64,000 bases of DNA from Coprinus comatus. Lineage: Eukaryota; Basidiomycota; Agaricomycetes; Agaricales; Agaricaceae. Position numbers and translations under genes: made by a program. The stretch spans positions 277,031 to 341,030 of the forward strand of contig JAWPGT010000028.1 in assembly GCA_034638255.1 (NCBI GenBank), written 5' to 3'. Below are positions 23,093-35,422 of the stretch, piece after piece (the first letter of the stretch is position 1; each line of letters begins with the position of its first letter). The notes under the pieces were generated by a model. The model ran no database searches. It worked only from the letters and a program-made list of their open reading frames with translations, and had not been told where the DNA came from.

Positions 23093-25294
23093 TTAAGGAT
23101 AAGCAGCCTTGATAACATCAGCGATCCTTTCAGCGACAATATATACAGCGGCCATAGGATGGCTGGCAGGAATGACAGGCTATAAAAAAGCAAACACGCA
23201 AATACAAAAACAAGTCAGAAAAACCAAAGATACACAAGAGAAAAAAAAGAAACCATACCCAAATAGAAGCATCGACAACACGAATACCACGAACTTTCTT
23301 GACGAGAAGTTTTGCATCAACAACACCCCGTCCAGGCCTGCTGTCAACACGGGTAGTGCAGAATGGATGTTTGATGGTAGTAGCCCAGTGGCTTGCGTAT
23401 TCAAGGATTTGTTCATCAGTGTCGAGAGGAGTGTAAGGACCAATGACGTAATCCTTGAAGGCTTCTGAACCAGCCCAGCGTTGACCCTTACGGATGGAGT
23501 AGATGAGAGCGTCCCTGTCGTATTGGGTGTCAAGGAGTTTGGGATCGATGATAGGATGAGCGAATGGATCATTGGAGGCGAGTTTAATGTAACCCTCTGA
23601 TTGAGACATGGATCAGGTCCGATATTCTAATACAAAAGTCAAAGGAAATGCTCACTAGAAGTGGGAGAAACTACGACATTGATGAGTGTAAAGTATGTGC
23701 CGGAGTCGGGGATAGGTTGGGATGTAGTGAAAAAGCCGTTCTAAATGTCGAATTCAGTATAAACGAGTAGAAACAAAAGCGGAAGATGCTCACAGCAGGG
23801 GCAAGTTCAATGTGAGGAGAGGAAGGGCCAGTGGTAGGATCACCATGAGTAGTGAGAATTGGATGACCATCAGGAATACGGAAGAAACTCATGAAATTGT
23901 GAACACCATTAGCAAAACGACCGGTATGGTTAGCATTATACTCCGCATAGCTCTCATCAAAAGCGGCTTCACCACGCATAATAGGGTCCAATGTACCACC
24001 AGGAGCGGTACTGTTGACGCGCCATTGAACGGGGAGAAGAGGATGATCGATGAGGTTCTGGCCAACTTCAGGGTGGTCAACGATGGGGATAACACCGACG
24101 TTTATCAAGTCCTGGGTAGGACCAATGCCTGAAAGCAGGAGAATTTGAGGGGTACCAAAGGCACCAGCGGCAAGGACGACTTCTTTCCTGGCAGTAACAA
24201 CGTAGCGACGAGCACGAGAGCTTCGAGCAAATTCAACACCAAGGAATACAGGAAGGCCGCCACTTCTTCCAGTTTGGATGAGTTTGGTGACCTGAGCATT
24301 ATAAACAAGATCAATGTTGCTGCGAGTCTGAAGAGCCGGGAGGAGGAACGCGGTAGCAGAAGAGCTTCGAACACCACCGCCGATTGTGGAGTGCATCCAG
24401 GAGATACCAAGAGGATCACCACCGTTATTGTCGGGATTGTAAGGGAATTCACTAAGTTCTTGAGTCAAAGCAAGCACACGAGAGTCGAGCTCAGTGGCGT
24501 ATCCGGCAACGGATGTTAGGAGGGGACCATTGGTTCCGTGGAATGCAGGAGTGTACTGGGCAGAGTCGTCATGTCCATCAGCTGGAAGAACATGTTTCTC
24601 GTTCTGTAATGAACAAAGTCAAAAACAGGAATCGTCGTGTCACGAAGAGTCTTACCTTAATTGCGTATGACCAGAGATTATCCCAGGACCACCCAGCATC
24701 TCCAGCAGCGCTGGCCAAGAAGTCATAATCATCTTTGGGTCCACGGGTGTAGACCATGAAATCTATGGATTTTGTGAGTTTTCTGTCAGCATAATAAATG
24801 TATTGACTTACTGGTCGAGCTACTACCACCAAGAACATAGCCACGTGGGAAAGGAATGTTTTGGTTTGAAAGGAAAGGCTGAGGAACGGTGGTGTAGTTC
24901 CAGTCGAAAGACGTCTGTGGTGAAGACACCGGTCCGAAGAATGGAATCTTGATCAAATCCTCTTGGAAGCCCTCGTGGCTGTGCATATCCAAATTTAGCA
25001 TGACAGAATATATCATTAACCAGATGAAATGCTTACTAGCGACCAGCTTCGATGACAAGGACCTTGAATCTGGGATTCTCAGCGAGTCTGGCAGCGACGA
25101 CAGCTCCAGCATTGCCAGCTGAAATAAAGCAAGTCAATATCCACTTCAAGAATTAACTTGAAAAGTGTACCTCCAACGACCACAAAGTCATACTGATTAT
25201 ATCTAGGCAGTTGACTGGGATCATTGTAAATAGCAGCCAAAGCCTTGGAGGTCAAGAGAGGGAGGAGAGCGATGAACGAAGCTGCTAAACGCAT
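23093..25294 (-). CDS. GMC oxidoreductase, aryl-alcohol-oxidase-like (AA3)
   Basis: Secreted FAD-dependent alcohol oxidase or dehydrogenase of the glucose-methanol-choline family. Members of this type supply H2O2 during lignocellulose decay. The start at 25294 gives a signal peptide (MRLAASFIALLPLLTSKALA). The dinucleotide-binding motif FVVVGG..AGNAGAVVAARL is split by an intron. GMC signature 1 lies in PRGYVLGGSSST and signature 2 in GAFGTPQILLLSGIGP. Active-site His residues are in TIKHPFCTTR and PASHPMAAVY. About eight exons end with AERIADVIKAAYP-stop (TAA at 23093-23095). The first His is in an unusual KHPFCTTR setting rather than the common HPxGTCxM, so substrate preference may differ. 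Function is inferred from the family; the donor substrate cannot be read. Confidence 0.9.
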
Positions 25295-27150
25295 CTTTGT
25301 TGAGTGAACTGAGAGAATGAACTGAAAGCCCCAGGCTTTTATACCCCTCCAACCTCACATCTTACACTTCCGAGTTTGGAAGTATAATCAACTCTTCATC
25401 GGCAAAACTTTGATTGCTGTGTCCGTCAAAAGGTGCGTTACCGAGAGTCGCAATAACGGTACCGATGATGGGATTGCCTGGAATGGGAAAATAGTAGTAA
25501 AGGGGTGAGCAGGCACCTACATTAGTCCATATTTCTCATAGTTTATTCGATTTCTTCATGTTTTGGTCAATGGCAACGGAATAAGATAAAGTGATGCGAT
25601 GCTCGCGAATGTAGCTTAAGCGCAAGCGATGAGAGGTTCCTGACATACTTGCCGATACTTCCTACAAATGGTAGAACCCCGCGTAAGTCTCGCAGAGCCA
25701 CTTTTGACGATCAGCCATTGTCACGACGGATTGGCAGCTGCAATGGCAGTGGATAATTGGGGTGGGAATCCTACAGTTCTTACACATACGGATGTCACTG
25801 TTACAATATAATTGGTGTATATTCTTGAAATCAACGTGCGCTGATTTGAATGACTTCTTCTTTGAGATGAGTTCCATGGCAGAGATGAATTTCAAAAAAA
25901 AAAAAAAAAAAAAAAAAGCAACTCTAATTGGATTTTATAACAGAGAGACGGTTATCGAAATCGGGGCCACTATATCTAATATCTTTCGTTTATTTATGGA
26001 ACTCGCCCTTGTGCCTTTGGATACGGAGTTGAGATGGTACCACATTCTTCATTGGTAGTGTAGTATTTCATCCGTTGCATGTACTTCGTACATATTACCG
26101 AATTGAATGGTATGAACTTGCTATGAAGCCACAAACTAATACATCTATCATTATTCCAAGTAAAGTTGATGAGTGGACTCTAGACAATTCTCTACGCTTC
26201 TCCTCAAAATACGTGATATGAATATAACGTTCGAATACCCACCGACTATCGAAATCAGTAAAGATGTGCTATTATCTTCTACCCGAGGGATCTGCAACCC
26301 CCACTGATCCGTACCCCCTAAAACTATCCGTGACCTCCTCCAAACGATAAATTGCAATCAGAGACGGGTATTTCAGGGGAGAGCGTCATTAACAAACCAT
26401 TCAACAATTCATCATCTAATCATAATCCATAATCTAATTAGTAATTTCATCGTTCACATGTAACACTGCTCAACGTTGCTCAATTGATTATTCAACTCGT
26501 ACTGAAAATCTGCTCGCTTACTTACTGCCATACACACAATAACCCATTGGGGTATAAATCGTTTTTGATTTTACTTTTACCGACCAAGGTATCAAGGGAC
26601 TGTAATGGACCTGAATGCGTGCTGAGAGACTAAGAGACCAGTGAGACCAGAGATTTCAAAGACCCGACCCACTGACCAGGCTTCTCACGGTCCTCCTAAT
26701 TACAAAAATTGACTGCAATATGTTAGCACGTACCGGATTGTCCCATGGTTTTTCAAATCGCTTCTCCTTAGGATAGTTGCAACACCGCATATTGCTGATG
26801 CTACTGTAATTCATTACTAATAAACGGAACTCTACCTAGCACAAATATGTGAGTCATGCATGTATGTGTACTTATGATAAATCTAACAACACAACAAAAC
26901 GGCAATGATAGGTCGCCGGTCGTGATAGGCGTCGGGTAGTACTATAGGCACCTTGAGCCCTTGGGCCTACGTGATGGCAGTTACTACTGTAGATTGGAGG
27001 GCTGAACAAAGCACTGAACGTTCGAACGTTGATGATAGATAAGTATGTAGATGATGATGACGGTATCATGAACTGGTCTTGGATATTTGAATCTTGATAC
27101 TTCAAACTATATATATAACCTGGGAAATATGAGTCTCCTTGATTTTTCAC
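25295..27150. other. Intergenic with A24 homopolymer
   Basis: GMC promoter side followed by gene-free DNA. A 24-base A run lies at 25894-25917 on plus. Its position is compatible with a retroposed poly(A) tail, but no target duplication or parent gene could be seen. Confidence 0.5.
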
Positions 27151-27391
27151 GAGGATAAGCAATTGAAATATGGATTCATAGAGTTGGATGGCTGACTACC
27201 ATCCAACAACGAGTCGAGTTATGTCTTGTCAGAAATTAGAAGTGAGAATCGCTACATAGTTGGAAAGATATATTTATTGGTCGAGGGGACCCAATCAATG
27301 TTGACGTTGAACATTGCACCAGTTTCGACACTGAAGTTTAAGTGTTGTGACTTGGTGAGACTTGGTAACGACCTGTAACGACTGTGATAGG
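27151..27391 (+). repeat. Direct repeat A flanking orphan gene
   Basis: Begins GAGGATAAGCAAT and shares with 28226-28432 the ordered words CATAGAG, GTCAGAAAT, GTTGGAAAGATAT, ATTAATGTTG-like sequence, GGTGAGACTTGGT and ACTGYGATA. The two copies are same-strand and moderately diverged, about 1.07 kb apart start to start. Confidence 0.75.
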
Positions 27392-27490
27392 ACAAGGGTA
27401 CTTAGGAATGCGGATGAGTTTTGTCATAATTATAGCCTGTGTCACGTGTGATCAGGGTTGTGCTATTGGGGACCCTGGCCACTACTCGCC

Positions 27491-27987
27491 ATGAGCTCCA
27501 GTTCCTATGCGCCATACAACACGCTGCTCACGTACTACTTTGGCAACTCATTCAAGTTCTTGATCGATCCCCAAAGCTCTCTTAGCGAATTCGTTGCTCG
27601 CGACTCCGTTCATTTCACATTCCTAGTCGTCTTCGATATTCAACGTCGCCCACTACTCATTGCAGAAATCCAAGACGATGCTTATGCCACCAAACCAGAT
27701 TTACAATTCAAAGCAGATGATCAAATACGCCAGCGGTACTCCGTGCTTAACGGTTGCCCCTTGCCTCACTTGTGGGGATTAAGCTTGCTTGGAACATTTC
27801 TGCGAGTTTACTGTGGCTATGTCGCTACTGGTGCCGTTGCGCCTGAGTTTGAAGGACACCCGGACGCTGGTCGCATCCTTCCTCGCAGTTTCCTTGAGGG
27901 GCTTGTAATATCAACATTCTTTCTCAGGAAGAGTTCAATAAGATGAAAGAGATCATGGCGGATATTATCGGTAATGAGGTAGTGTAA
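27491..27987 (+). pseudogene. Frameshifted orphan protein, possible PD-(D/E)XK-like fold
   Basis: Starts MSSSSYAPYNTLLTYYFG. It contains VVFDIQRRPLLIAEIQDDAY, ADDQIRQRY, CPLPHLWGLSLLGTFLRVYC and GRILPRSFLEG, the layout of an expanded agaricomycete family of short orphan proteins. Just after FLEG (near 27900) the frame is lost. One base further it resumes as NINILSQEEFNKMKEI and ends at TAA (27985-27987), which fits the family C-terminus. One base appears missing. The LIAEIxDD strand followed by a basic/aromatic helix resembles a PD-(D/E)XK nuclease core (E-x-K), although Gln replaces the usual Lys; that fold call is inference. The gene lies between ~235-bp direct repeats. Confidence 0.65.
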
Positions 27988-28225
27988 AAGACCCCAATTA
28001 ATTGCAATGTAGGTTCCCACCTTCTCTTTCGTTTAATGATTGGAAAGTGTACGATACCTTAATTTTTTTTAACCATGTTCAATTGATCCATGGTCGCGGT
28101 TGCGAGTCAACTTGATTTTGACCACAATGCGGGAGGTAGATTCTCCACGAATGACATTGGAGGTATAGTTAAGAGTGATTCTTCGTTTGTTCGTTGATAA
28201 TGATCTGCTATGTGGGGTAAACAGC

Positions 28226-28432
28226 GAGGATAAGCAATGCAGTGTACATTCATAGAGGTTAGACTGCCATCTAACGAGTTACATGCTGTCAGAAATCAGA
28301 AATCAGAATTGTTAGTTGGAAAGATATTCATTAGTCGGGGGGTCCCGATTAATGTTGGACTTGTTTCTGGAGGCTTGGGAGAGAGTAATGACGTGGTGAG
28401 ACTTGGTGACAACTGCGATAATGCGGGTTACT
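28226..28432 (+). repeat. Direct repeat B flanking orphan gene
   Basis: Second copy of the repeat at 27151-27391, slightly shorter and diverged. The apparent frame 28237-28437 is not likely to be a gene because it coincides with repeat sequence. Confidence 0.75.
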
Positions 28433-31400
28433 ATTAGAGAGTCAAGTAACCAAGGTTAGGGAAGCACTTCCACAGACCTTCGCAGAAAATTACACCTGAG
28501 CTCAATACCTCAAACTTGAGAGTTGGAATTGTACAACGAAAGAATCTGTTACCGTATGTTTCGACTCGCTCATTTTGCGATCCCCATGATTGAACGATTC
28601 TCTCTCACCAACATTCACACACATAAGTACTACCATCTTAATCGCACTGCCGTTTTATGTCAACTTTGGTATTGATCGATATCATCTACTGAGCATCATT
28701 CAGTGAACAATTCTCATGAAGAAAAGAATATGCTCACGCATCGACAAAATGAGGACTTTTTTATAATCCTGCAGTACAAGATTAAATTCAAATGAATGAC
28801 TCGTTCACTCTATACTAGAACAATTCTCGTACCTGTTCCCCAATGTTCCTTCGCTCTTAGTACTAGTACTGCTTAATGGACCGGATCTCGTGGCTGTTTA
28901 CTTATGATTTAGTGCTGCCCTCCGGGCTCCCGCCTATGCGGGAAATGTTATTATCATAACTCATTGCATTCAAAAAAAAAAAATACAGAAACTGATATCG
29001 TACCATAAGTTATTGAATTTCGAAAATATCTCAGTCTCTCATAGTCTCTAGGGTATCTGATGGCAAGTTGGAGCAAGTGTTCTGGGGATGATATATCACT
29101 TGCCCTAGTATTTGAACTTGACCACACATGACAAATATATTCTGGACATACGTCATTCAATTGAGTGAGCGGTAAATGCCGATACTAAGCACTCAGCGTT
29201 TCAGTCCCCGGCCTCAGGGTTGCATCAGGTTGCCTCCGCCGTACATGACCCACAGAACAGAAGTCGAAGTTTCGTGCCATGTGGGCAACTTATGAATGAA
29301 GATCCATCACACAAACAACTCCTGTATCACCGCCTGTCTCAACTCTTCGTTTCAAGTTACTTAATGGTCAGTTCGACCACTCTACCAACACTACTCGCGC
29401 CAGTACTGGAGCTACGAATGCCGTCGGCATATATTTAACTCTTCGTCCACCCGAGGTAAGGAATAACGGTAGGAAATAGAAGTTCTTTCCAAATTACCGA
29501 CGACCCCGCTAAGTCTTTGTAGTATCATTGTATCGGACCATGGGAACTGTTGGATCCTTTTCGGGATGATTGAAAGAAGTGTGGGTACGTGCGTAAAGAG
29601 AAGCAGACATTAGTCGAGGACCCATTAATGCAAATATGAACATATGTCATACATTGTACACATTTCAAGGAGTAGAAATCCAACTTGGTACCGTACGGTG
29701 TAGATTGAGCGTGGGTTGCAGTCGACTCTTTCAATTTGAACGAATTAGAATCGGGTTCAAAGTTTAAGAACTACTATGCTTCATTCGGAATGATGTTAGT
29801 GGGGCCCTGGCGTTTAATCGTCTGATCCCCAGGGATCCACATAAATTCTCTCCTTACCATCAATGAGATCATATCACAATTACTGCTGTCTGCCACTCGT
29901 CCTATATATCAATCACCCACATAGCTCAAGTCACCTAACGATCTTTCATTTGAGCTCTAGGTCAGGCTTCAATGCTAGCACTCCGTGTTGGCGTAACGTC
30001 GATCATTTAATAATATTATTAGTCAATCATGAGGAGCCTCGACAGAACCTCGAACACATCCAAACCATCCCGTGGAATTATTCTTTTCTCACAGTATCAA
30101 GTACCGCCTAGTACCGCTATACTTGGATGTTGTTAGAGTTTGTAATTGAAATTCACCACCATCCTGAGAAATGCCCATAAACCGCCGATATCAAACTTAG
30201 GGGAGTTTGTAAGGTTTATCCCCTTGAGATCAGCGGCGAGTTGTACGGAGCACGGTAGGTAAGTATCTTTCAATAAGGTTACGGTTCTCTTTGTCTCGTA
30301 GCCGATGGCGGAAAACTACAGTCTGGTGATCATGTTATCCATGAAAAATCGTCATTGACCGAATATTTTCGGAAACTTCAATGAGTCAAAGAACTTACAG
30401 GAATGAGTAATAAAATCCGATCCCCGCGTACTAAGAGCATCACAGGGACAAAAGAGAGACGTACTAATTAGAGACTCCCGTTCTCAAATCTCTTAATCTC
30501 CTCAACAGCTATAATTCAATCTAGGTATCTACCAACCGGGGGCCAAGAAGGTTCTTCCATGTCAGACCAGTGTCAGTAGAATCATTCAAGTCAATGGCTA
30601 CTAAACCATACTTGACAAATACCCCACATCATTTTTCTTTAATATCATGGATCCTCCGAGGGCTACAGAGTGTTGTGGGTAGTAGTATCAGTTACATTCC
30701 AACTGAAGGAAGACCTCGGATCTTCAAACTCGGATGGTCGGCAACTGTTCAATGACGCGCTTCTCACTTCGCGGCTCCGGACCTAGCCGCTTATGTAGCC
30801 AAAAATAGCATACTAAATTTAGCTACGCGCATTCTAGAACGGGCGACATGCCATTTCCTCGACATCGTGGTGAAACAGAAGAACCAATTCTGGCACCGAA
30901 GTCGATAGTCCGTTGGGGCAAGTATTTGTTCTTATTGATTCAGAAATCCAGGATGACTCAGATACAATGATTCTTTCGAACCATAACGACGGTAATATGT
31001 TCTCTCCCACCTCATTGAATATTCCTGCTTTTGTGAGCTCAAGTTTAATATTTTTATAAACGACATCATGATACTTCGTAACAATGGGTATCATATCATA
31101 TTTGATTCATGCCAAATGCACTGTAGTCGAGTTCCGAATATCCGAGCCTTACGCTTTATCCCCATTTCTTTTTTAGCTACAAGTTGACACAGAGTGGATC
31201 TATTTACGGAACCGCTAGCTTCGATGAACAATGAATGATGTTTCTCCCAGCATCCATTATTAGATCATTTCTGCCGACACAATTAGCTTCTTTCTAAGGC
31301 AATAGTGTCAAATATAAAATGAAGCCCTTCATAATCCTCTGTTTGGCACCAGCCTTCTTACTTCCTCACCTCCCAGGCATCACACAAGCACCCAAGTTTA

Positions 31401-31434
31401 TTGGATTTCAAACACCCCAAGCCTTGTACAAGAA
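28433..31434. other. Gene-poor 3 kb
   Basis: No multi-exon gene, RNA gene or clear repeat was recognised. Short frames (29863-30111 and 30834-31094, for example) have no motifs. The final 100 bases hold the CT-rich leader of the transporter gene. Confidence 0.5.
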
Positions 31435-32480
31435 ATGGCAACAACAGATCATACCCGTAATTCCGACGCGCCTTTGAACCGTAATAGCGTTGATAACGAG
31501 AAACCAGGCGGCGTCAGTAATGCTCAGCGTGGTGGGGCTTTTGGAACTCGTGGACATATGTCTCCCGCCGAAGGTTATGGTCCTTACGTAGATGATCCAG
31601 TCTCGTATCAACGCTATTTTACTCGTATTGCAAACCCAGGTCCTACGTATGTCGTCTTATCTTTTATATCAATGCGGAAATTAACTTGAAATTTATTTTA
31701 TAGTGGAATCTGGGCTTTTGCTATCACTGTATTCCTTTGGTCGTTCTACAGTGTCAATACTCGTAGAACACAAGGTGATAATGCAATTGTTGGCATGGGA
31801 CTTTTCGTTGGTGGTCTAGCTCAATTCATGGCTGGAATGTGGGAGTTCCCTCGCGGTAACGTCTATGGATCTGCCTGTACGTTTGAACTTTTATTGTCAA
31901 AGGAGTGCATCGAATTGTGTCTGACATATCGTATGCAAAGTCTTCACACTCTACGGAGCATTCTGGCTTTCATACGCCGCCAATATTATTGCTTTTGGTG
32001 GAAGTGGTTTAGATAACACCGGTAATTTTGGTCGTACGGATAGTGATGCGGTTGGATTATACTTGATAGTATGGTTCATCGTCACCGTTTGCTTCTTGTA
32101 AGCCCTTTCATAATCACGCTCAGGCTCCCACTGCGTAAGAAAGACAACTGATTGATGATGTACTGTAGCTTCGGTGTCGTTCGAAGAAACATAGCGTTTG
32201 CATGCTTAACCTTCTTCTGGGCTCTCTCTTACCTTATGTTGGCGATTGCTAACTGGTCTATTAGGAGACAAAATTCGTAAGTACTATTCCTGTCTCTTTC
32301 TAGCACGATGAAATCGAACTGATTATTGAAATGTTTAAAAGTTTGCAAATTGCCGGAGGTGCATTCGGTTTCGTAACCGCTGTTACTGCTCTCTACATTG
32401 GTTTGAGTCAAATTCATGCTGCAGAGTATTGTCTCTGGCGTGTTCCTCTTGGCCAATTGGGTCGTGACTCCCATGCATAA
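31435..32480 (+). CDS. Gpr1/Fun34/YaaH (AceTr) acetate transporter
   Basis: Plasma-membrane acetate/proton symporter family (Ady2/Ato, AceTr). Five exons: 31435-31646, 31704-31876, 31941-32097, 32169-32276 and 32342-32480, all phases matching. A soluble N-terminus leads to NPGPTG, the position of the family's NPAPLG substrate signature, here with Gly and Thr replacing Ala and Leu. Six hydrophobic segments follow. Diagnostic motifs are AIVGMGLFVGGLAQ, AGMWEFPRGNVYG and LYGAFWLSYAAN. The C-terminus is YCLWRVPLGQLGRDSHA. The altered NPAPLG box could change substrate or gating. The gene converges on the membrane-protein gene 32845-33866 with a 364-bp gap. Confidence 0.92.
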
Positions 32481-32844
32481 TAAGGATGTCATCAACTTAT
32501 TGCAGGTCTCACCCCTCCGTGAATCCTTTTTCCTCTTCATTCCTCATTCTCCCCCTATTACTTATTTCTTCAATTGCGATAACTCCCTTGTTCTTTTTAC
32601 GAGCTGTCATGATACCTTTTTTGTAGTTTCTTCTTTTTTTCACGAGTTGTCATGACACTTATTATTTCTGCAGTCTGTATGTAACCATGTAATATAATAT
32701 AACCCCTTGTTTTGACTGTCGAACTTGAAAAGTCCGTTGTACATACGAAAATCAACTGAAAGAAGAAAAAAATACAAGAGATACATGTGTTGTACAATTT
32801 GATTGACTTTCTGACTGCTACTATATACAAAACAAACCATTGAA

Positions 32845-33866
32845 TCATAAAACCACAGCTATTCTGTCCGACGTAGTCGAAGACGGGGAGGGAGAAGGGG
32901 GTGATTCAGATCCTTGCTCCCTTACCTCACTAGCATCAACAGCATAATGAGTCTGAGAATTTGACCACTTCTTCCCTCTCATAGATCCACCTAAATAAAA
33001 ACATACACCAGTATTAAAAGCCAACATACCAGCAAGTACGATTGTACATATCTTGGCTGGATAATTTCGTCCTTCATTTACACCATCTAACCAAACCCAA
33101 GATCCTATTGCTGTGAAAAAAGCGAGTGCTGAACCTCCTGCGAAAAGAGAGGGTGTACCACAATAGTAGTATATGAATGATGAACGCTGAGTTATGAGCT
33201 ATAAGTATCGCAATTTCGTTAGTTTTAAGGAACACTGTCCATGTCAGTATTGTACTTACCTGGAGTCGAGAAGGATGAATTCCGATCAAGGCCCATAAAC
33301 AAAGAAAGTCGAGCATAATGGAGACGAGTGAACCTAAGATAGAAGCAGCTACTGAAGCGTATGTCATTCGTCGTAGCTCGCCATTTGAGGATATTAGCAG
33401 ATTTGCATTAGAACTGTTGGTTCAATGTGTGTTAGCTGATTTGACGGAAATAGGTTTGACAGCAGAACTTACGCGAGGAGCAGCCGGACTTGAATATTTG
33501 ATGGTCAAGGTAGAGATGGTTAGATGATGCAACGAAATATTAGTGGTGATATTGATGATAGGTACTTACAACAACACCAACATTCTCTAATTTTCGAAGT
33601 AATGTTACTTGAAGATCTTCCCAATGGCTTGTTGATTCATATCTGGATAAGTGAACACAAGTTAATTGAAGAGAATAGAGTTGATTTGGTATAAGCATAC
33701 TCGAATTGTGCATCCTCTGAAGCATAACCGATTGTCAACAATCGTAAAACCCTCCAAACTCGATTTAGCACTCTTCAGTAGCAGGTTGGGGAGTCTCACT
33801 CGCAACTACGTTCGTATGTTTGTGCTCCTTCGAGTCCCCCTGTCCGAAATTGTGCTGGGTATCCAT
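32845..33866 (-). CDS. Basidiomycete multi-pass membrane protein with frame anomalies
   Basis: Multi-exon gene of unknown function. The last exon encodes a polytopic segment ending DRIAVVL-stop (32845-32847). The preceding exon has RRMTYASVAASILGSLVS..LWALIGIHPSRLQ (ending 33260). Earlier exons read VWRVLRLLTIGYASEDAQFE|YESTSHWEDLQVTLLRKLENV. The likely start is ATG at 33864-33866 (MDTQHNFGQGDSKEH). Between TEE and VLNRVWR the frame must shift by one base near 33768, and no intron of workable size fits. A second tight spot is the small exon RLLLA around 33475-33490, which fits only with a non-consensus GTGTTG donor. Three or four membrane segments are expected. It may be decayed or affected by sequence errors. 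Confidence 0.65.
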
Positions 33867-34555
33867 GAAATCGTGTTTCGTCCAAGACGCCTGTAAGTAA
33901 GGGAGAGTGAAGAGGACAAGGTGTAAGGCTGGCGATCTCGGGTTTAGGGCTTTGAAGTATCAGGGCCATTTCCCTTTCTCCACTTTATGCCCCACTAGGG
34001 TACGTTAGTAATTATAAATACTAATATCCGACATGGCAAGGCTTCGGCAGGCGCGTTCCTTCCCGCAAAAAATGGTATGATGGCATTCAGAGTAGTGTAA
34101 ATAATAAGCATACAAGTTTTCAGGTGCAAGCTTGCCCCGAGCAAGGAGGAAAAGGGGAATTCCGAACTTGTGGTGATTCCGAACTTCTGGGTAACGATAG
34201 TATGGATACTGCGCAGTTGATGGGAGGGATGGTCAGCTGGACATTACCTTTCTTTGCTCAGCGCTCAAATGCTACCTGTTTTCGCGATTCTTCTGGGAAA
34301 ACGTTTGTCACATCATTTGAAATATTTCCTTTAAGAACATAAAACACATTGTTACTCTCTGTCCTCTGGTATACACCTTTTCCTTTTGACCTCGACCTCG
34401 ACCACGCCATGCCACCACCACAACACTTCGGCCCATTGAAGATTATCGGAAAAATCTCGATTGGACTACTCCTAGGCAACAGCTTTATGAATTGAGAGAT
34501 AATCCGGGGACAAATTGTATAGGTTGGGAAGTTACCGAGATAATATTTGTCGGAA
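33867..34555. other. Intergenic between divergent membrane-protein genes
   Basis: Shared promoter space. A frame starting MPPPQHFGPLKIIGKIS (34409) is open for 28 codons but cannot be spliced in frame to the gene downstream. Confidence 0.5.
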
Positions 34556-35422
34556 ATGGGTGAATCTAAACATCATGGTGTGTGATCACTACTTTACTCA
34601 TAGTATTAAAGCTCATCACATACATAGTGCGGTTTGGTGATGGGGTGAGGGGGATTCATTGACATATCTCCTGTGAATCTAGGCGCTCAACAGCTTTTTT
34701 CTCACTTTCATCAGTGGCATCTCAACAATCCTCTTCTCAGAATACCCACTTAGTCCTCCTGCTTTCGCTCTTGGTGTTGTCTCACTCTTAGGGAGTCTTA
34801 TCGCTACTGGTTTTGGCGTAGGACTAATTTATGTCCTCGGAGATTTAAAAGGTTCTCGTTACCAAGTAAGTTGGGAAGCAAACGTCACTATTATTGTCTT
34901 CATGATATAAAATACCGTACGTTGGGGGCTAAACTACCTGGTAGATACTAATGGAGCAACATCCTGCTCCTTTCATATTTGCTCTAATGATACCTCAGGT
35001 CAGTTTCAGCCTTATGACAGTTCAGTACGTTAATAGTAATACTATATCATACAGATATGGTCACTTGTCTCATTCCTTGCTCTATTTTTTGCATTGGCAG
35101 TCTTGTTATGGCAAGCCACCGATCAAAGTATTGTCATCAAGGCAAGTCTCTATTCTTATATCGTTGATCCAACTTCGCTTATTGAATGAATCTATTGATA
35201 CAGATTGGTGTAGTAGCAAGTATAGTCGTCGTGATTGTTCATATCATAGGATTTTCCCATGTTTTCAGACCAGATGATGCTTCACTTTATAGTTTAGAAC
35301 CATTACAGGTTCTACCACAAGTTGAAGAAAAGGATAAACACAGTCAAGGTACCAATCTGAGACGAAGGGAAACTGTATTTGGGGTGGAAGTTGGACGTAG
35401 AGCGCATACTGCTCGACCTTAG
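34556..35422 (+). CDS. Small four-TM membrane protein of unknown function
   Basis: Five exons with consistent phases: 34556-34579, 34683-34865, 34945-34998, 35055-35141 and 35204-35422. The protein is about 189 residues. It begins MGESKHHGALNSFFLTFISG and continues GVVSLLGSLIATGFGVGLIYVLGDLKGSRYQ, IWSLVSFLALFFALAVLLW and IGVVASIVVVIVHIIGFSHV. Four hydrophobic segments are followed by a charged cytosolic tail (VEEKDKHSQGTNLRRRETVFGVEVGRR). The intron 35142-35203 uses a GC donor (AAG|GCAAGT). The short first exon is the least certain part: it was chosen because it is the only nearby ATG with a phase-0 GT donor. Family not recognised. Confidence 0.72.

Noticed and set aside
25894..25917. A24 run as poly(A) tail of a retroposed gene
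   Set aside because: No target-site duplication or recognisable upstream coding remnant, so it is treated as a homopolymer only.
34409..34495. MPPPQHFGPLKIIGKIS as first exon of the four-TM gene
   Set aside because: No GT donor before its stop gives the phase needed for the exon at 34683; the ATG at 34556 splices in frame.
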